From Anabaena subtropica FACHB-260 (lineage in GTDB: Bacteria; Cyanobacteriota; Cyanobacteriia; Cyanobacteriales; Nostocaceae), in the NCBI RefSeq assembly GCF_014697105.1, contig NZ_JACJRF010000027.1, forward strand, positions 1 to 64,000: 64,000 nt of DNA, written 5' to 3'. The notes beneath the pieces are model-generated. The model worked only from the letters and a program-made list of their open reading frames with translations. It did not search any database and was not told where the DNA came from. Of this stretch, positions 37,899 through 48,042 are shown one piece after another (position 1 is the first letter of the stretch; every line of letters begins with the position of its first letter). The translations under genes were made by a program, and so were the position numbers.

Positions 37899-39311
37899 AT
37901 GATATTTGCACAACCAATAATTAATTCGATTACATGGGTAAATTCCCTAGCTTTAACCTTACAATCCCCCTTGTTGGCAACAACAAACGAGGCAGAAAAC
38001 GCACCCATTGTCTTGACTGGCGTACTACTAAGTTTAGTATTCATTTATTTAGCTAGTAAGATTGGCGGTGAATTATCTCGGATGCTGGATTTACCTCCAG
38101 TTTTGGGCGAATTAGTTGCTGGTGTAGTAGTTGGTGCTTCCGCCTTACATCTGGTTGTGTTTCCTGAAAGCGGTGCAGTTGCAAGCGACTCCGTTGTCAT
38201 GACCATCCTGCAATTTATTAACAATCTCAGTCCAGATGCAGTCACATCAATTTTCCAAAGCCAGAGTGAAGCGGTTTCTATTCTGGCTGAATTGGGTGTC
38301 ATCATTCTGTTATTTGAGATTGGTCTGGAATCGGACTTAAAAGAATTACAGAAAGTTGGTTATCAAGCCACAATCGTTGCGTGTGTGGGGGTAGCAGTTC
38401 CTTTTACTGCTGGTACTGTAGGTTTGATTTATTTATTTCACGCTCCCGTCATTCCCGCGATTTTCGCAGGTGCAGCACTGACAGCTACTAGCATTGGCAT
38501 TACCTCTAAAGTCCTGTCAGAATTGGGACAGCTAAAATCTAGAGAAGGACAAATTATTGTCGGCGCAGCTGTCATTGATGACATTTTAGGAATTATTGTC
38601 TTGGCTGTGGTGGCAAGTTTGGCAAAAACTGGCGAAGTTGATATTTTCAACGTGATTTATTTGATTATCAGCGCCACTGTTTTTCTGATTGGCTCGATTC
38701 TTCTGGGTAAATATTTCAATCAAAGTTTTGTTGCTATTGCCAACAAATTGCAAACCAGAGGTAACTTAATTATCCCAGCATTTATCTTTGCATTCTTCAT
38801 GGCCTTCTTGGGTAATGCCATTCATTTAGAAGCCATTTTAGGAGCTTTTGCGGCTGGTTTAGTTTTGGATGAAACTGATAAGCGTAAAGAACTAGATGAG
38901 CAAGTTAAACCCATTGCTGATATCTTAGTGCCAATTTTCTTTGTCACCGTTGGAACTAAGGTTGATTTAAGTGTACTGAATCCCGTGGTTCCAGAAAATA
39001 GAGAGGGTTTGATTATTGCCACTTTCTTAATTGTGGTAGCGATTATCGGTAAAATTGTCACTGGTTGGGCTGTTTTTGGTCAACCGGGAATTAACCGCTT
39101 GGCAGTTGGTATAGGCATGATTCCCAGAGGTGAAGTTGGGTTAGTATTTGCTGGTATTGGTTCTGCTAGTGGTGCTTTAGATAAACCGTTGCAAGCAGCA
39201 ATCATTATTATGGTGATTTTGACAACATTTTTAGCACCACCTTTGTTACGTTTCGCGTTTAAACAATCTGAAGAAATCAAAGAATTAGAAAAAGCTGATT
39301 TGCTTGGATAA
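37899..39311 (+). CDS. Cation/proton antiporter (CPA2, KefB/NhaS3-like)
   Basis: 470 residues with about twelve membrane segments. DLPPVLGELVAGVVVG, GLESDLKEL, TSIGITSKVLSELG and GAAVIDDILGIIVLAVV (the ion-binding Asp pair, VIDD) are typical of CPA2 Na+ or K+/H+ antiporters. There is no RCK/TrkA domain, so it is not a full KefB. It follows the SulP gene by 254 bases on the same strand. Confidence 0.88.
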   Translation: MIFAQPIINSITWVNSLALTLQSPLLATTNEAENAPIVLTGVLLSLVFIYLASKIGGELSRMLDLPPVLGELVAGVVVGASALHLVVFPESGAVASDSVVMTILQFINNLSPDAVTSIFQSQSEAVSILAELGVIILLFEIGLESDLKELQKVGYQATIVACVGVAVPFTAGTVGLIYLFHAPVIPAIFAGAALTATSIGITSKVLSELGQLKSREGQIIVGAAVIDDILGIIVLAVVASLAKTGEVDIFNVIYLIISATVFLIGSILLGKYFNQSFVAIANKLQTRGNLIIPAFIFAFFMAFLGNAIHLEAILGAFAAGLVLDETDKRKELDEQVKPIADILVPIFFVTVGTKVDLSVLNPVVPENREGLIIATFLIVVAIIGKIVTGWAVFGQPGINRLAVGIGMIPRGEVGLVFAGIGSASGALDKPLQAAIIIMVILTTFLAPPLLRFAFKQSEEIKELEKADLLG

Positions 39312-39360
39312 TTTTGATGGTATTTAGTAATAGGTAATGGGTAATTTTTTTATTTCCTCA

Positions 39361-39939
39361 TTACCTATTTTCGTTTTCTTGCCATTTGGGGTTGATAAGA
39401 CTTGTTAAAATATGGTCTTCCCATTTACCGTTAATTAATAAATAATCTCTGGCATAACCTTCAACAACAAAGCCTAATCTCCTCAGTACGTTACCACTGC
39501 GTTGATTATGTGGCATATAATTTGCCATGACGCGATGAAAATTTAACTCTTGAAATACATAATCAATTGCTGCTTGTAAAGCCTCTGTCATATAGCCTTT
39601 ACCTTGTTCAGCCTCTGCCAAGCTATATCCTACATAGCAAAAATGGGCAGCACCTTTGATAAAATTATTAAAATTGATCGTACCAATAATTTTAGTTGGT
39701 TTTTTTTTCGGGAAGATAAACAGCTTTAAAGATTGGTCGTGGATAAATTCTAGAAAATTATTTTCTATTTGATAATGCCAATATTCTGCTGTAAAGAAAT
39801 GGTCTACCCAAGTAGGATAAAATGGTGTGAGGTAATCTTGATTATCAAGAAAGTATTTGATAATTTCCGGTATATCTTCTTGAATACCTACACGTAATAA
39901 TAGGCGATCGCTTGTGATTATCGGCAGTTCTGACTTCAT
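39361..39939 (-). CDS. GNAT-family N-acetyltransferase (RimJ/RimL-like)
   Basis: 192 residues. SDRLLLRVGIQEDIPEIIKYF is the usual start. GYSLAEAEQGKGYMTEALQAAIDYVFQELNFHRVMANYMPHNQRSGNVLRRLGFVVEGYARDYLLINGKWEDHI carries the acetyl-CoA-binding loop (QGKGYM) and the NxxSxxxLxxLGF block. The substrate is unknown; protein N-termini or small amines are possible. Confidence 0.88.
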   Translation of the reverse strand: MKSELPIITSDRLLLRVGIQEDIPEIIKYFLDNQDYLTPFYPTWVDHFFTAEYWHYQIENNFLEFIHDQSLKLFIFPKKKPTKIIGTINFNNFIKGAAHFCYVGYSLAEAEQGKGYMTEALQAAIDYVFQELNFHRVMANYMPHNQRSGNVLRRLGFVVEGYARDYLLINGKWEDHILTSLINPKWQENENR

Positions 39940-40027
39940 AACCTAGATGGGCAAATACAATATCTTCATCTATGTTACTTAGTAGCGATCGCTTTCTGGT
40001 ACATATTATCGGGTACAATAGCGTAAC

Positions 40028-40705
40028 TCACCACCCACTGCGGGGTAATCGAAAGTTTGGTTGTATGGACTTGTAAGCTTCTATGTTGTTTGATTGCAGC
40101 CAACCTAAAAATTTTTCCGTGCTGGTAAGATACTTTATACCAACTCCCTGCAATATTTCCTTGATTTCTTTTGTACCAAAGTCTTTAGAGTTTGCAGTTA
40201 ATAAAATCTTCTTCTCATCTGGAGATGTGTTCTGATGAGTTCGAGCATGATCAAGAATACAATGCAAAATTAGGTTATCTGTTTGATCAGTGATAAGTAT
40301 TTGTTGAAGACTTGCGCTTAGTATATCTGGTTTTAATTTTATTAACTCTACATTCTTACTAGCCCATTCAAGAACTTGAAAAAGGCGATTGTTTATTTCA
40401 TTCAATCGTGCTTTATTTTTAATTTTGGCTTGTTCAAGGTATTTTTGAATTTCTTGGGAATATGGGGAGTTTTTATCCCCTTTGAGTTTATTTCTTTCAA
40501 AATCTAAATTATCTTGAAATCGATTGCTTATGCTAATTTCAGCATTTAGTACAGAAAGAGATTCCATACAACACACTGAAGGAGTCACAATTTTAATCAG
40601 TGTATTTCTATCTGGCGATATGTTAGTGACTAATTTTTCAGAATCCTCATCTTGGCTTTTAGCAAAACCAATAAAAAAATTAGTTTCGATATAAAGCGTT
40701 ATCAC
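40028..40705 (-). CDS. PIN-like-domain protein
   Basis: 225 residues. The start ITLYIETNFFIGFAK resembles a PIN domain, with E replacing the usual first Asp (YxETN); DLILHCILDH and LLTANSKDFGTKEI match the later PIN acidic and xNxxDF motifs. It is longer than typical VapC because of a charged helical insertion at about 55-115. It may be an RNase. It starts 15 bases after the upstream 158-residue gene, suggesting a two-gene unit. Confidence 0.6.
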   Translation of the reverse strand: MITLYIETNFFIGFAKSQDEDSEKLVTNISPDRNTLIKIVTPSVCCMESLSVLNAEISISNRFQDNLDFERNKLKGDKNSPYSQEIQKYLEQAKIKNKARLNEINNRLFQVLEWASKNVELIKLKPDILSASLQQILITDQTDNLILHCILDHARTHQNTSPDEKKILLTANSKDFGTKEIKEILQGVGIKYLTSTEKFLGWLQSNNIEAYKSIQPNFRLPRSGW

Positions 40706-40720
40706 TGAAATTACTGCCCT

Positions 40721-41197
40721 TTACTGTAGCGCATCTGCAAGCTTTTCCACGAAACCGATCTGCGTTAATTCTTGTGATTTAGGTGGATTATCAGTTTTCC
40801 AGTGTTCAGCTAAATCTCTTAACCATCCCTCAACTAATGTTTCCAGATAATACTCAAAAATTCTCTTATTACTAAATTCTGAATCGTACTCAGACATAAC
40901 TTCATTAGTTGGAAAGGTATAGATATCCTTGAGTATTTTCCCATCCCATTCAAAAATATTAATTTCTTTACGGGTAGCAGTCATAGCATAAGGCACTATA
41001 ACTCCATTATGCTCATACTCAAATTCGAGAATTTCTGCCAATTTAGATTTAATATCTTCTTGAATGTCTCTGGCTCTAATTTTTGATACTAAAAGTTTTT
41101 GCCCATTTTTATCCCAGGCTGTAATGTCTGATATCTCTATTGTTTCGTCACGGAGTTTTTCAACATCCATTTTTATGCTCCTTGTGACATTCGTCAT
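40721..41197 (-). CDS. Hypothetical partner of the PIN-like gene
   Basis: 158 residues, acidic; ISDITAWDKNGQKLLVSKIRARDIQEDIKSKLAEILEFEYEHNGVIVPYAM is the most structured part. No DNA-binding motif is seen, so it is not a usual antitoxin. Tight spacing with the PIN-like gene implies joint expression. Family not recognised. Confidence 0.5.
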   Translation of the reverse strand: MTNVTRSIKMDVEKLRDETIEISDITAWDKNGQKLLVSKIRARDIQEDIKSKLAEILEFEYEHNGVIVPYAMTATRKEINIFEWDGKILKDIYTFPTNEVMSEYDSEFSNKRIFEYYLETLVEGWLRDLAEHWKTDNPPKSQELTQIGFVEKLADALQ

Positions 41198-41320
41198 ATT
41201 AATAATAAGTCAATTATAATCTGAAGATAATGCTTGCATCATTTCATGTTTGGTTTAGGGTATGAGCATTTTAAGGGACTTCGGCAATTCTTTTTTTTTC
41301 CTGTAGTCAGCAACTACTCA

Positions 41321-42490
41321 CTAAATAATGTGAATCTTACTCGCCGCTATTGTTGCTTTCTCCCTAGCTGCTTGCACATTCTCGGCTTTGGCTAAAGCTA
41401 CACCCATGCGGCGATAAGGGTGTGCTGTAGGTTTACCAAATAATCTAATATCTACATCTGGTTCGGCTAAAGCTTCGGCGACACCTGTAAACATGGGTGC
41501 ATCTAATTTTTCTGAGGCTAAAATTACGGCACTGGCTGATGATCCCAACTGTTCTATCTTGGGAATGGGTAAGCCTAAAATTGCTCGCAGATGTAACTCA
41601 AATTCGTTCAAGTTTTGTGAAATTAATGTTACCATTCCCGTGTCGTGGGGACGGGGTGAAAGTTCAGAAAAAATGACTTCATCTTTGGTGATAAAAAATT
41701 CTACACCAAATATACCTGCTCCGCCTAAAGCATCGGTGACTTTTTGAGCTATGGCTTGTGCTGCTAATATCTTATCTTCACTGATGTCGGCTGGTTGCCA
41801 AGATTCTTGATAATCGCCTCTTTCTTGGCGGTGTCCGATGGGTGAACAGAAAATTGTAGGACTATTCCATTGTTTAATGGTGAGGAGGGTGATTTCAATT
41901 TCAAAGTTGATAAATTCTTCGACTATGACTTTTTGACTATCACCACGAGAATTAGCGATCGCATAATTCCAAGCTTTCTCTACTTCCTCTTTTGAGGCTA
42001 CCACTGATTGTCCTTTACCTGAGGACGACATTACTGGTTTGACTACATTGGGAAAGCCTATCTGATCAGAAACAGCAATCAATTCTTCTAATGTGACCGC
42101 ATACCCATATTTCGCTGTTCTAATACCTAATTCTTCATGGGCTAATTCCCGGATGCGATCGCGGTTCATCGTGTAATTTGTAGCCGCAGCCGTCGGAATT
42201 ACAGTGATACCTCGCTGCTCAAATTCCTGCAATTTCTCAGTTCTAATTGCTTCTATTTCTGGTATAATAAAGTCTGGTTCATGCTTAGTCACAACGGCTT
42301 CTAAATCATCAGCACTAAGCATCGATATAACTTCAGAGCGATCGGCAACCTGCATAGCTGGGGCGTTGGCATAGCGGTCAACGGCTATCACATAATTCCC
42401 AAGACGTTGAGCCGCAATGACAAATTCTTTGCCCAATTCCCCTGATCCCAATAACATTAGTTTTTGGGGTAACTTCATCGCCTTACTCAT
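41321..42490 (-). CDS. purT: PurT, formate-dependent GAR transformylase
   Basis: This 389-residue ATP-grasp enzyme makes formylglycinamide ribonucleotide from GAR, formate and ATP in purine synthesis. KLMLLGSGELGKEFVIAAQRLG is the N-terminal nucleotide-binding motif. FPNVVKPVMSSSGKGQSVV and EEFINFEIEITLLT lie in the ATP-grasp core, and FSELSPRPHDTGMVTL is near the metal site. Confidence 0.96.
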   Translation of the reverse strand: MSKAMKLPQKLMLLGSGELGKEFVIAAQRLGNYVIAVDRYANAPAMQVADRSEVISMLSADDLEAVVTKHEPDFIIPEIEAIRTEKLQEFEQRGITVIPTAAATNYTMNRDRIRELAHEELGIRTAKYGYAVTLEELIAVSDQIGFPNVVKPVMSSSGKGQSVVASKEEVEKAWNYAIANSRGDSQKVIVEEFINFEIEITLLTIKQWNSPTIFCSPIGHRQERGDYQESWQPADISEDKILAAQAIAQKVTDALGGAGIFGVEFFITKDEVIFSELSPRPHDTGMVTLISQNLNEFELHLRAILGLPIPKIEQLGSSASAVILASEKLDAPMFTGVAEALAEPDVDIRLFGKPTAHPYRRMGVALAKAENVQAAREKATIAASKIHII

Positions 42491-42541
42491 GCACCTTTCC
42501 CAGATAATTAAAATTCAGCAATCTGCTCACTATGCTGCATT

Positions 42542-43054
<513 letters not shown>

Positions 43055-43109
43055 CTATATCTAACTATTGGATGCACGGCTAAAGTTATCAATAGCCCGA
43101 TGAAAAGCA

Positions 43110-43301
43110 CTAACCTGAAAACCTAGTCAAACTTCCACTCAGACAAAGAGTAACATCTGATGGTAAATAGTAAGGCAAACTTTTGGTAAACTCAGTTGCA
43201 GAATTCTTAAAGAATTGGTTTGTGTTGGCAAACTGAGCATCAGTTAATGCCCAGTTTGGTGGTAAATTCTGCTTTAGCGCTATCATTTTGCCCTCACCCA
43301 T
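43110..43301 (-). CDS. Small ORF, possibly an Uma2 N-terminal remnant
   Basis: 63 codons overlapping the ABC-F stop by 8 bases. The start MIALKQNLPPNWALTDAQF resembles the opening of Uma2-family (nuclease-like) proteins, but the remainder does not follow the family. It may be a short leftover after deletion. Confidence 0.35.
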   Translation of the reverse strand: MGEGKMIALKQNLPPNWALTDAQFANTNQFFKNSATEFTKSLPYYLPSDVTLCLSGSLTRFSG

Positions 43302-45234
43302 TCTCGGAAGACTCTATCTCAGCTAATTCTAACCAGCGCTCAGTTGCTGCATCAATTGCTTTTTTGAGCGCTTCTATTTGTTCGTAGAGTTTTTGTACTT
43401 GGGTATAATTACCAGGAGAGACATGAGCTAGTGCTTGCTCGGTTTGGGCTTTTTCGTCCTCTATTTGAGCGATTTTGCCTTCTAGCTGTTCAAATTCCCG
43501 CTTTTCCCAATTAGATAGTCTACGCCGCTTTTTAGTTTCTACATCTTTAGTTTGCGATGTAACTTTTGTTTCTGGGGAATTTTTTGTCTTTTCTTTAGTG
43601 TTGGCTGTTGTTTGTTCTGCTTCTTCGGCTTTCCTGTAGTCTAGATAAACGGAGTAATTACCTGGATATTGCCGTAGGTTGCCACCTTCTTCTAGAGCAA
43701 ATATTGTATCAACAGTGCGGTCTAAAAAGTAGCGATCGTGGGAAACTACGATGACACATCCGCTAAAATCCTCTAAATAGTCTTCCAATACTGCCAATGT
43801 TTGCACATCTAAATCGTTTGTCGGTTCATCCAAAATCAAGACGTTGGGCGCACTGATGAGGATACGCAGCAGGAACAGTCGGCGTTTTTCTCCACCAGAT
43901 AGTTTATGGATTGGTGCATACTGCTGATTCCCTGGAAACAGAAAACGCTCTAACATTTGGGAAGCAGTAATTTTTGTGCCATCGGCTATTTGAACAAATT
44001 CCCCCTCTTCTTTAATGTAGTCAATCACGCGCTGATTTTCATCTAAAGCTGTGAGTAATTCTTCCGAATGTTGGTCAAAATAACCGATGTGAATAGTGGA
44101 ACCAATATCTACACTACCGGAATCTGGTTCTACACGTCCCGTAATAATATTCATTAAGGTGGACTTTCCTGCACCATTTCCACCAATGATCCCGATACGG
44201 TCTTCTGGACTAAATTCGTAGGTAAAATCTTTAATTAAGGTGCGATCATTATAGGCTTTAGCAATGTTATTTAAGTCAATAACTTTCTTGCCAATGCGGC
44301 GGCTAACTGTGGAGATGTCAACTTTACCCTGAGCTTGTTTAAACTCAGTTTCTCGCATGGCGTGGACGCGCTGAATTCTGGCTTTTTGTTTGGTGCTTCT
44401 GGCTTTGGGACCACGTTTAAGCCATTCTAATTCTCGCCGTAATACACCTTGATGTTTGCGTTGAGTGCTGATTGCTGATTCTTCGGCTAAGGCTTTCTTT
44501 TCCAGGTAATATGAGTAGTTACCTGCATAGCTGTAAATATCACCCCGGTCAATTTCGATGATGCGGTTGGTGACTTTATCTAAAAAGTAGCGATCGTGTG
44601 TGATGAGAAATAATGCGCCGCGAAAGCGGTTAAGATAGCTTTGTAACCATTCAACGGACAGAGCATCGAGATGGTTTGTTGGCTCATCCATGAGTAAAAC
44701 ATCTGGTTCAGAAAGTAAAGCAGTTGCTAAAGCAATACGTTTACGATAGCCACCAGATAAACTGCTTATTGGTGCATCAAAATCAGTAATTCCTAATTTG
44801 CTAAGGATGATTTTGGCATTGGTTTCTAATTCCCAAGCACCAGTCGCATCCATACGCTGCATGACAGAAGAAAGGCGAGACATTAATTGGCTATCTTCTG
44901 GGTAATGAGTTAGTTTATCAGAAAGTTCTTCATACTCACGGACTAAAGCCATTTGTTCGCCACTGTCAGCGAAAATCTGTTCTAAAACTGTATGGTTTTC
45001 ATCTAAATCTGGCTGTTGGGGTAAGTAGATGATTTTAGAACCGGAAGTGCATAAAATTTGACCACTGTCTACTGGTTCTATGCCGGCAATCATTTTTAAT
45101 AAGGTGGATTTGCCAGAACCATTTGTACCGATTAAACCAACTTTATCGGTAACATCTAAACTAAAGCTCGCATCTTTTAAAATTTCTTTGATTCCAAAAT
45201 CTTTTTTAACTGATTGTAATGTGATGATGCTCAT
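43294..45234 (-). CDS. ABC-F family ATPase (Uup/EttA type)
   Basis: 646 residues with two ABC domains: Walker A GTNGSGKST and GGNGAGKST, signatures LSGGYRKR and LSGGEKRR, Walker B VLLMDEPTNHLD and VLILDEPTNDLD, and a C-terminal coiled coil (about 565-640). There are no membrane segments. ABC-F proteins act on ribosomes or, for Uup, on DNA/ribosome quality control. The coiled-coil end favours Uup. Confidence 0.92.
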   Translation of the reverse strand: MSIITLQSVKKDFGIKEILKDASFSLDVTDKVGLIGTNGSGKSTLLKMIAGIEPVDSGQILCTSGSKIIYLPQQPDLDENHTVLEQIFADSGEQMALVREYEELSDKLTHYPEDSQLMSRLSSVMQRMDATGAWELETNAKIILSKLGITDFDAPISSLSGGYRKRIALATALLSEPDVLLMDEPTNHLDALSVEWLQSYLNRFRGALFLITHDRYFLDKVTNRIIEIDRGDIYSYAGNYSYYLEKKALAEESAISTQRKHQGVLRRELEWLKRGPKARSTKQKARIQRVHAMRETEFKQAQGKVDISTVSRRIGKKVIDLNNIAKAYNDRTLIKDFTYEFSPEDRIGIIGGNGAGKSTLMNIITGRVEPDSGSVDIGSTIHIGYFDQHSEELLTALDENQRVIDYIKEEGEFVQIADGTKITASQMLERFLFPGNQQYAPIHKLSGGEKRRLFLLRILISAPNVLILDEPTNDLDVQTLAVLEDYLEDFSGCVIVVSHDRYFLDRTVDTIFALEEGGNLRQYPGNYSVYLDYRKAEEAEQTTANTKEKTKNSPETKVTSQTKDVETKKRRRLSNWEKREFEQLEGKIAQIEDEKAQTEQALAHVSPGNYTQVQKLYEQIEALKKAIDAATERWLELAEIESSENG

Positions 45235-45424
45235 AGCAATTTTAAAAGATACAGTTTAATTTACTGTTGATTGGCTGATTATGTAAAGTATAAATTTTGA
45301 TGGAAAGCTGACACAGAGCAGCATATTAAGATATACAAGAGAGATTATGACTCTTGACAAGTAATATTTTAGGGGGAAGAGGTACGTTTACTTAGTGTAG
45401 CGTACCTCAGATTATTGCTTGACT

Positions 45425-45841
45425 TTAAACAAATAAGTCGAGGGGTAGATGTCCATACATTTCGTTGATTCCTCCTTCATAGTAAGATTGGCAAGATACT
45501 AGGACACCGCGATGATGTCCGGCGTAGGAATCGAGGTAACACAAGCCGTTTTTGCCATTTAGTTTGATATATACTGGGCCTTCAACTACAGGCAAATCAA
45601 TAGGAACTTCATAACCTAAAGCATGGGAATAAGTTCTCATGGCGAGTAATCCTTCCTCGGCTGTATCAGCACAAATTCCTAATATTTGATAATCAGAAAG
45701 TTTGGTGATAAAAATCAATGCCCGACGAATTGATTCCTTTTCTGAGGGCTTGAGAATCGGGGCGATATCTAAACAGTTGAATTTGTTGAGGATTTTTTTC
45801 GCGTCGGCGGTGGTAAGATTGGGATGGTTGGGCATTGACAT
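45425..45841 (-). CDS. DUF1824 cyanobacterial protein
   Basis: 138 residues. LTTADAKKILNKFNCLD and LGICADTAEEGLLAMRTYSHALGYEVP, with VEGPVYIKLNGKNGLCYLDSYAGHHRGVLVSCQS, match the DUF1824 family, known almost only from cyanobacteria. Function unknown. The ATG two codons later (MPNHPN) is also possible. Confidence 0.8.
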   Translation of the reverse strand: MSMPNHPNLTTADAKKILNKFNCLDIAPILKPSEKESIRRALIFITKLSDYQILGICADTAEEGLLAMRTYSHALGYEVPIDLPVVEGPVYIKLNGKNGLCYLDSYAGHHRGVLVSCQSYYEGGINEMYGHLPLDLFV

Positions 45842-45891
45842 AAACTAGTTTAATGATGTTTTGCGGTTGTGTTTGTGTGTGATTAGGCAAA

Positions 45892-46740
45892 TTAGTTTAA
45901 ATTTTGGGTGTTTCCTAGATTAAAAATGAAAGGTACACTACCTTGTGATTCTCCACCCATAACTAGTACTTTTGGCATTTGAGCGCCACCAGTTTTCCAC
46001 GCTTCGATTGCTTCTTTTTGCAGTACTAACTGTCCACCTTGGGCTTTGAGAGTTTCTGCTAAAAGTCTTTGGGCTTCTGCTTTACCTTTGGCACGATTAA
46101 TTTCTGCTTGCGCTTCTTGTTCGGCTTCTCGCGCTACATAGACTGCTCTTTGGGCGCGTTGTTCAGCAATTTGTTTTTCTTCTACGGCTCTGGCAAATTC
46201 CGGCGAGAATGTCAAGTCAACTACGCTAGTATCTAATACTATTATTCCATATTTATCCAGGCGATCGCCTAGAGCATTGTCAAAGTCTTCTTTTAACTCA
46301 CTCCGTTTGGTAATTGCCTCTTCCACTGTTCTTCTGGCTGCGGCAATTTTAAATGCTTCTTGTGTTTGGGGAGCGATAATTTTTGAGACAATATTTTCTA
46401 AGGTTCCTTGCTTTCTTCTCACATCCACTACTTGAATGGGATCAAGACGAAAGTTAATCGCAAATCTAGCAGATAAATTTTGCAAATCCTTGGTGGAACT
46501 TTCTGCTGGTACTTCAAATTTCTGTACCGTCAAATCATAAACATCCATCACCGAGATGAAAGGCGGTTTCAAGTGAATACCCTCCAGTAACGCACCATCC
46601 CTAGCTTTACCTAAGATACTCAACACTCCTGCTTGCCCTGGGTTGATAATAACAAAGGAATTTAACCCGACAATCACAATTATTGCCAAGAAAATTCCTA
46701 AAACAGTAGTTTGCCAGTTTCCCAATTGCTGATCTTTCAA
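45892..46740 (-). CDS. SPFH/prohibitin-family membrane protein
   Basis: 282 residues: an N-terminal membrane anchor (TVLGIFLAIIVIVGLNSFVII, 11-32), a Band-7/prohibitin domain (35-200) and a coiled-coil end (AEQRAQRAVYVAREAEQEAQAEINRAKGKAEAQRLL). It forms membrane rings or scaffolds that modulate proteases such as FtsH. A repeat-rich, gene-free stretch follows upstream. Confidence 0.92.
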   Translation of the reverse strand: MKDQQLGNWQTTVLGIFLAIIVIVGLNSFVIINPGQAGVLSILGKARDGALLEGIHLKPPFISVMDVYDLTVQKFEVPAESSTKDLQNLSARFAINFRLDPIQVVDVRRKQGTLENIVSKIIAPQTQEAFKIAAARRTVEEAITKRSELKEDFDNALGDRLDKYGIIVLDTSVVDLTFSPEFARAVEEKQIAEQRAQRAVYVAREAEQEAQAEINRAKGKAEAQRLLAETLKAQGGQLVLQKEAIEAWKTGGAQMPKVLVMGGESQGSVPFIFNLGNTQNLN

Positions 46741-47261
46741 GCTAGTTTCTCCTTGTGAGTAGTGAGTACTGAGCGCTGAGTAGTAAGTACTGAGTCAGAA
46801 GTTAAGTCTCCCTCATCTCCCACCCTGCGGGTTCGCGGTAGCGTCTGTGTTCGCGTAGTGTCCCGTAGGGAAGGAGAAGGTAAAGCTTATATCCCTCATT
46901 CTCTCATCCCCTCATCCTTGACTCTGTGGTAATATCAGTTGCACACAACTTTCAACATCTGTTGCCATAGCATCTAAATATTAGCGGGAGTTCAAATATA
47001 TCTTTGGGCAATTTTGAATTGTGGTGCTGCTCAAAGCCATCACTAGGATACTAGAGTCATTTTTTGAGTATTGTTGTCATCTTGTTATGGCGTAACCTGG
47101 CACAGAATATCCAGCATAGCTTACCTTTGGACGCATATAGTCACCTAGAGGAGTGGGAATTAGCATATTATTTTGAGGAATGCAGCATAGGTAGTTTCAT
47201 ATCCATCCTCAGTGATGATGTTAACTAACTAGGACGTTTTTCGGACGTGGAAGCAAACAGT
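46741..47261. other. Repeat-rich gap, no gene
   Basis: Short repeats of the GAGTAGTGAGTACTGAGCGC type (about 46755-46790) and a GCGGGTTCGCGGTAGCGTCT block (about 46826-46880), common dispersed Nostoc repeats, are present. GGTCATCTTG-type promoter elements cannot be fixed. Confidence 0.4.
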
Positions 47262-47345
47262 ATGATCCAGCTAGTCACGACTATTGTAGTTGTTGGTGGT
47301 GCATTCTTTGTTTTGGCTCCTGCTTTCCTTGAATGCCTATTTTAG
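47262..47345 (+). CDS. Possible 27-residue single-helix membrane peptide
   Basis: MIQLVTTIVVVGGAFFVLAP plus AFLECLF is a compact hydrophobic helix with clean start and stop, of the size of small photosystem or cytochrome subunits, but it matches none I recall. It has no strong ribosome site (AAGCAAACAG precedes). It could be a leader peptide of the next gene. Confidence 0.35.
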   Translation: MIQLVTTIVVVGGAFFVLAPAFLECLF

Positions 47346-47397
47346 CAACATTGGCTGGAAAATAGAGGTTAGAGTTTAGAGGCTTCAGGAGTGGATT

Positions 47398-47829
47398 ATG
47401 ATCTTTAGTAATACCCAACCGGAATCAAGTAATAACAAGTGGCGCAGTCAGTTGGATAGATTTGTCAAAGAACACCAACCAGAATTGGCAGCGTTATCAT
47501 GGGCTTTATGGTTAGAAAATGGTGATAGTCAAGGTAGTATTGGCATCGATTTACAACCTACACCACGTTTTGTTTATTGTCCTCAAGAAGCGGTAGAAAA
47601 ATTAAATAGTAATGTGGAAAATCGGCTTCAGGAACTTTTGGGAATTATTGAACATAATCAACCAGAAGTAGAAGTATTGATGATTGGTATTGGTAAGGGT
47701 GAAATTAAGTTAATTCAGTTTGCACCAGAGCCAGCGCCGCCAGTTTGTTTTGAGCAAGTTGGTAAAGATGTTAATGAATTGTTAGAAGTGTTGGAACAGC
47801 GCATGAGTGAGCAGATCAGTCTTGCTTAG
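47398..47829 (+). CDS. Conserved cyanobacterial hypothetical protein
   Basis: 143 residues: KWRSQLDRFVKEHQPELAALSWALWLENGDSQGSIGIDLQPTPRFVYCPQEAVEKLN, then QLLGII-type helix and a C-terminal coiled segment. Soluble, no catalytic motif seen. It resembles small unassigned proteins of filamentous cyanobacteria. Confidence 0.65.
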   Translation: MIFSNTQPESSNNKWRSQLDRFVKEHQPELAALSWALWLENGDSQGSIGIDLQPTPRFVYCPQEAVEKLNSNVENRLQELLGIIEHNQPEVEVLMIGIGKGEIKLIQFAPEPAPPVCFEQVGKDVNELLEVLEQRMSEQISLA

Positions 47830-48042
47830 GTGAATTAAAGCAGGGTACGTCAGTCCTAGATATTGGGAGTGAAGCAGTTTGATTAACGTGCGCCTCCCTG
47901 GAAGACTTACACTGTATTAGGAAGTCCAAGAAAAAATCATCCAATTTTGAGAATGAACTCAAACACAAGCAAGATGTGAGTGTTTTGTATCTAAATTAAT
48001 TTTGTTTGCATAGATCCCAACTGAAAAAGGAGATTACAAACA

